A DNA stretch of 64,000 bases, taken from contig JAFDXR010000014.1 of assembly GCA_018267825.1 (NCBI GenBank), positions 1 to 64,000 of the forward strand, written 5' to 3'. The first letter of the stretch is position 1; each line of letters opens with the position of its first letter. Positions 60,595 to 64,000 of the stretch are shown one piece after another. The DNA is from Bacteroidota bacterium (GTDB lineage: Bacteria > Bacteroidota > Bacteroidia > B-17B0 > Aurantibacillaceae). The notes beneath the pieces were generated by a model. The model worked only from the letters and a program-made list of their open reading frames with translations, searched no databases and had not been told where the DNA came from. The position numbers were made by a program, and so were the translations under genes.

Positions 60595-62601
60595 ATGATT
60601 ATGATTACAGCTGAATCACCGGTAAAATTTGACCGCCGTAAACAGAAAGATGATACTCTGTTGGCCCTTTATAAAAACATTTTAAAGCCTCGGATGATCG
60701 AGGAGAAAATGCTCCTGTTATTACGCCAGGGTAAAATTGCAAAATGGTTCAGTGGCATAGGCCAGGAAGCTATTTCTGTGGGAGTTGCCACAGCTCTCAA
60801 TACCGATGAGTATATTCTGCCGATGCACCGTAACCTGGGTGTATTTACAACCCGTGAGATTCCTTTGAACCGCTTATTTTCACAGTTCCAGGGAAAGCCG
60901 GGAGGTTTTACACAAGGCCGTGACCGCTCTTTCCATTTTGGGACACAGGAATATAAAATTGTGGGAATGATTTCTCACCTGGGCCCGCAAATGGGTGTGG
61001 CTGATGGGATTGCCCTGGCCAACAAACTGAAACAGGAGAAAAAAGTAACTGTTGTTTTCAGTGGTGACGGCGGTGCCAGTGAAGGCGATTTTCATGAAAG
61101 TATTAATACGGCAGCAGTGTGGGATCTTCCGGTTATTTTCGTGATCGAAAACAATGGCTATGGTTTATCAACGCCAAGCAACGAGCAGTTCCGCTGCAAG
61201 TCCTTTGCCGATAAAGCCATTGGGTACGGCATTGAAGGCATTACAGTAGATGGAAACAATGTGCTGAAAGTATATGAAACGGTGAAAAACCTGGCCGAAT
61301 CCATGCGTGAAAACCCGCGCCCTGTATTACTGGAGTGTGTAACGTTCAGGATGCGTGGTCACGAAGAGGCCTCAGGTACCAAATATGTACCAAAAGAACT
61401 GTTTGAAATCTGGGGTAAAAAAGATCCTGTCAATACATTTGAGAGATTCCTGCTGGATGAAGGTGTATTAACAGAAGATATGATCGAAGCCATTCGCGCC
61501 CAGAATAAAAAAGATATTGACGCAGGACTTGAAATTGCATTTGCAGAAACCAGTCCGGCCATTGATACGGAAAAAGAACTACGCGAATTATTCAAACCGG
61601 TGCATATCGAAGATACAAGCGCTTCGGTAGGCGCTAAAACCAGCAAACGCCTGATTGATGCCGTATCTGACGGCTTACGCCTGGCGATGCGCAAACATCA
61701 GAACCTCGTATTGATGGGGCAGGATATAGCCGATTACGGCGGGGTATTCAAAATTACGGAAGGGTTTGTTGAAGAGTTCGGAAAGGCCCGCGTGCGGAAT
61801 ACACCTTTGTGTGAATCAGCGATTCTCGGCGCCGGATTTGGATTATCTATCAATGGCCATAAAGCCATGGTGGAAATGCAGTTTGCTGATTTTGTGAGCG
61901 AAGGCATGACACAAATCGTGAACAATCTGGCGAAAAGCCATTACCGCTGGGGACAAAATGCCGATGTGGTAGTACGTATGCCAACGGGCGCTGCAGTAGC
62001 AGCCGGACCGTTCCACTCGCAAAGTAATGAAGCCTGGTTTTTCCATACACCGGGATTAAAAATAGCATACCCTGCATTCCCTTCGGATGCAAAAGGCTTA
62101 CTCCTGAGTGCCTTTGAAGATCCGAACCCGGTGATGTTCTTCGAACATAAAGCCCTTTACAGAAGTATCAGTGAAGATGTGCCTGATGAATATTATACCA
62201 TCCCATTCGGTAAAGCCCGGTTGGTGCGCGAAGGCAGCGACCTCACAATCGTAACATACGGCCTTGGTGTGCATTGGGCGATGGAAATCCTGGATGAAAA
62301 TCCTTCCATTTCGGCCGATCTTATTGACCTGAGAACATTGGCTCCGCTGGATGTGGAGGCAATCATAAACTCGGTACAGAAAACCGGGAAAGCTTTTGTA
62401 TTGCATGAGGATACGCTTACCGGCGGTATCGGCGGAGAATTAAGCGCCCTGATTACAGAGCATTGTTTCGAATACCTGGATGCTCCTGTGATGCGCGAGG
62501 GAAGCCTGGATACACCTGTACCAATGAATGCCGACCTGGAAATCAACTTCCTGCCGAAAGATCGTTTCCGCAAGAAATTACTGGCGCTGCACGCCTATTA
62601 A
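60595..62601 (+). CDS. 2-oxoacid dehydrogenase E1, alpha-beta fusion (branched-chain type)
   Basis: 668 residues combining both thiamine-diphosphate-dependent E1 subunits, which are usually separate genes. Alpha part (about 1-320): MHRNLGVFTTREIPLNRLFS, MISHLGPQMGVADGIALANK and VFSGDGGASEGDFHESINTA (ThDP/Mg motif GDG). Beta part (about 345-668): VLMGQDIADYGGVFKITEGF, RVRNTPLCESAILGAGFGLS, VVRMPTGAAVAAGPFHSQSN and the C-terminal LHEDTLTGGIGGELSALITE. Fits the branched-chain 2-oxoacid (2-oxoisovalerate) family better than pyruvate dehydrogenase. E2 and E3 are not adjacent. Divergent from the PMT operon. Confidence 0.92.
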   Translation: MIMITAESPVKFDRRKQKDDTLLALYKNILKPRMIEEKMLLLLRQGKIAKWFSGIGQEAISVGVATALNTDEYILPMHRNLGVFTTREIPLNRLFSQFQGKPGGFTQGRDRSFHFGTQEYKIVGMISHLGPQMGVADGIALANKLKQEKKVTVVFSGDGGASEGDFHESINTAAVWDLPVIFVIENNGYGLSTPSNEQFRCKSFADKAIGYGIEGITVDGNNVLKVYETVKNLAESMRENPRPVLLECVTFRMRGHEEASGTKYVPKELFEIWGKKDPVNTFERFLLDEGVLTEDMIEAIRAQNKKDIDAGLEIAFAETSPAIDTEKELRELFKPVHIEDTSASVGAKTSKRLIDAVSDGLRLAMRKHQNLVLMGQDIADYGGVFKITEGFVEEFGKARVRNTPLCESAILGAGFGLSINGHKAMVEMQFADFVSEGMTQIVNNLAKSHYRWGQNADVVVRMPTGAAVAAGPFHSQSNEAWFFHTPGLKIAYPAFPSDAKGLLLSAFEDPNPVMFFEHKALYRSISEDVPDEYYTIPFGKARLVREGSDLTIVTYGLGVHWAMEILDENPSISADLIDLRTLAPLDVEAIINSVQKTGKAFVLHEDTLTGGIGGELSALITEHCFEYLDAPVMREGSLDTPVPMNADLEINFLPKDRFRKKLLALHAY

Positions 62602-62635
62602 TTAAAAGGTATTGACGATCTGTAACCCGGAAAGT

Positions 62636-64000
62636 CTATTCAAGTGGTTTTATTTCCAGTACGAGTACGTCGGTAAGTGGCAGAGGTGTTGTGTTTTTCG
62701 GTGTACGTCCTTTCACAGCGTGTTGTGCCGGCATGCCTGTATAATGCATACGCTCGCGGTAAATACCCTGTTTGGAAATATAGAGTATAACAGATTCGGC
62801 GCGTTGTTCGCACAGGAATTTATTCTTATTGATATTCCCGCCGTGATCGCCGTATCCGCTGATGTTCAGCTGCACTTTGGGATTATTGGCCAGAATCAAA
62901 GCCAGCTCATCCAGGCTTTCGGTACAGGTGTCGGGTATGGTTGTTTCGTTGGTGGCAAAATGCACCGTTGTTTTTTCATATAATTCTGTGTGGGCAGGTT
63001 CATTGAGGTTATCCGTTCGCACAATCACTTTTTGATATTTCATGATGCTGTCAAAAGGAAACGTAGCGCTCAGATCCTTATAGTTTTTAAATCCTTTTTG
63101 TGTGGAGTCTTTAACAGAGCTGAAGGAGTGCGCTTCGAGAAATACACCTGAGTCAAACGACTGATCATCCACATCGCCGATACAGATTTTGATATGGTAT
63201 TTTGCGTAAGGCACCACATAAAACTGTGCTTTCATTTTTTTAGTGAAACCATCATACTGAAAGATTTTGAGAATGTTTTCATTCAGGTATTTTTTACCGG
63301 TGGCTTTGTAATACAGCGCCGTATCCTGTGCTTTTCCCGCCATGCTTGAGCTATCGGTCACCTGAACGTTCTGACGCCCTCCCAGTGTAGGTTTGATGTT
63401 TGTTTTAGCGGCACCGGATTTTGCATGTTCAGTTTCCTTACCCATGTTTTTGGATTTGAACAGGTAGGTATTTACAAATGGATCATTGTCGATATATAAC
63501 TGTTTATTGAGCTTCTGGTTGATATTATTGATGGCTACAAATTTTTTATCATTGGGCAGAAGTGCTTCATTTTTTTGGTTCATAGGACCTCCTGTAACAA
63601 AGAAACCAAATACATCATTAAATGGCGAGCCCACATATTCTTTGTATTCTTCGGAACCAAAGGCATATTCAAAGGTCACTTTGTTGTTGAGAGGTATAAA
63701 ATCAAATTCAATATAAGTGATGTCATAAACTTTTGAACCCATAGCGAGTTTCACCAGCGATTTATCACTTTTATATTTCTTCGGACCTGGGTATAATACG
63801 CTGCTGATACCCGGCGAACTGTTTGGTCCGATAGCATTGGTAGCGAAGCCTGTGGATAGAATCAGGCCACTTGCCATGCCTGTTTTGTTTTCAGGACACT
63901 GATAAGAACCTATACTTTTTTTGTTTGAGCTGCTTGTAATGTTTCCGATCCTGATGCCATCTCCGGCAAATACCTGGTTAATAAGGTGGTCAGCACTTTG
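62636..64000 (-). CDS. choice-of-anchor L domain protein with OmpA-like C-terminus (5' end cut by window edge)
   Basis: The frame is open to base 64000 and beyond, so the N-terminus is outside. The first ~200 visible residues match choice-of-anchor L domains: ADHLINQVFAGDGIRIGNIT, then MASGLILSTGFATNAIGPN and VTFEYAFGSEEYKEYVGSPF with NDVFGFFVTGGPMNQ. The C-terminal ~90 residues are OmpA-like: VQLNISGYGDHGGNINKNKF and LCEQRAESVILYISKQGIYR. It ends in ALTDVLVLEIKPLE-type sequence. It could be a surface protein that anchors to peptidoglycan. Confidence 0.85.
   Translation of the reverse strand, partial: QSADHLINQVFAGDGIRIGNITSSSNKKSIGSYQCPENKTGMASGLILSTGFATNAIGPNSSPGISSVLYPGPKKYKSDKSLVKLAMGSKVYDITYIEFDFIPLNNKVTFEYAFGSEEYKEYVGSPFNDVFGFFVTGGPMNQKNEALLPNDKKFVAINNINQKLNKQLYIDNDPFVNTYLFKSKNMGKETEHAKSGAAKTNIKPTLGGRQNVQVTDSSSMAGKAQDTALYYKATGKKYLNENILKIFQYDGFTKKMKAQFYVVPYAKYHIKICIGDVDDQSFDSGVFLEAHSFSSVKDSTQKGFKNYKDLSATFPFDSIMKYQKVIVRTDNLNEPAHTELYEKTTVHFATNETTIPDTCTESLDELALILANNPKVQLNISGYGDHGGNINKNKFLCEQRAESVILYISKQGIYRERMHYTGMPAQHAVKGRTPKNTTPLPLTDVLVLEIKPLE

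Noticed and set aside
1-64000. CRISPR arrays, insertion sequences, phage or plasmid genes
   Set aside because: No regularly spaced repeats, transposase, integrase or replication genes were seen on reading both strands.

Overview
The window looks like a chromosomal segment of a Bacteroidota bacterium, probably close to Chitinophagales/Sphingobacteriales-type environmental lineages. The evidence is a C-terminal type IX secretion (T9SS) sorting domain with PKD repeats, a DUF4270 lipoprotein, many lipoproteins with Cys-Lys-Lys after the lipobox, a choice-of-anchor L protein, an OmpA/PD40 protein of PorE-like architecture, and promoter-like boxes of the Bacteroidota type (TAnnTTTG, with an upstream TTG). 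I see no rRNA, tRNA, CRISPR array, insertion sequence or phage gene. Both edges cut a gene.

Layout. 1-9.5 kb: housekeeping and small envelope genes (rluF fragment, a methyltransferase, an HTTM membrane protein, several lipoproteins, 3-hydroxyacyl-CoA dehydrogenase, plsY, glutamate dehydrogenase). 9.5-17.8 kb: envelope genes (AsmA-like, then a TPR / OmpA-PD40 / histidine kinase operon) and trmN6. 17.9-20.3 kb: a tight operon of a dicarboxylate/amino-acid symporter, a TRIC-like channel and rimM. 21.8-34.2 kb: a surface polysaccharide locus. Its left arm is a six-gene, mostly overlapping minus-strand operon (epimerase, two glycosyltransferases, two acyltransferases, a polymerase/ligase). A divergent wbpB-wbpD-wbpE set sits in the middle, and a minus-strand set follows (GT4, PIG-L deacetylase, LpxD-like acyltransferase). 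Together these suggest a glycan containing a 2,3-diacetamido-mannuronic acid type sugar and a deacetylated/re-acylated amino sugar. 34.2-37.4 kb: DUF4270 lipoprotein, a GT5 glycogen-synthase-like domain and panC.

37.5-42.8 kb holds the most interesting system: an ECF sigma factor, an overlapping gene for a protein that appears to span both membranes (cytoplasmic helix, one inner-membrane helix, long disordered linker, C-terminal outer-membrane beta-barrel; compare the dual membrane-spanning anti-sigma factors, Dma, of Bacteroides), a PKD lipoprotein, and a PKD protein exported by T9SS. The same 12-base element followed by CGTA at identical spacing lies just upstream of the sigma gene and of the T9SS cargo gene. 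This is what an autoregulated ECF promoter pair would look like.

42.9-50.2 kb: glyS, a TetR-controlled TolC/EmrA/EmrB efflux operon, and an OsmC plus YjdI-CDGSH iron-sulfur pair. 50.2-56.2 kb: DUF58 protein, an ArnT/PMT-like glycosyltransferase, HU, fmt, lolD and an EEP-family phosphatase/nuclease. 56.2-64 kb: a translationally coupled operon (PMT-like glycosyltransferase, GH16 glucanase, a 41-residue Cys-rich membrane protein, NnrE/NnrD), an E1 alpha-beta fusion 2-oxoacid dehydrogenase, and a choice-of-anchor L/OmpA-like protein cut by the right edge. Two small membrane-protein genes (45 and 41 codons) and several intrinsic terminators were found by reading the intergenic DNA.
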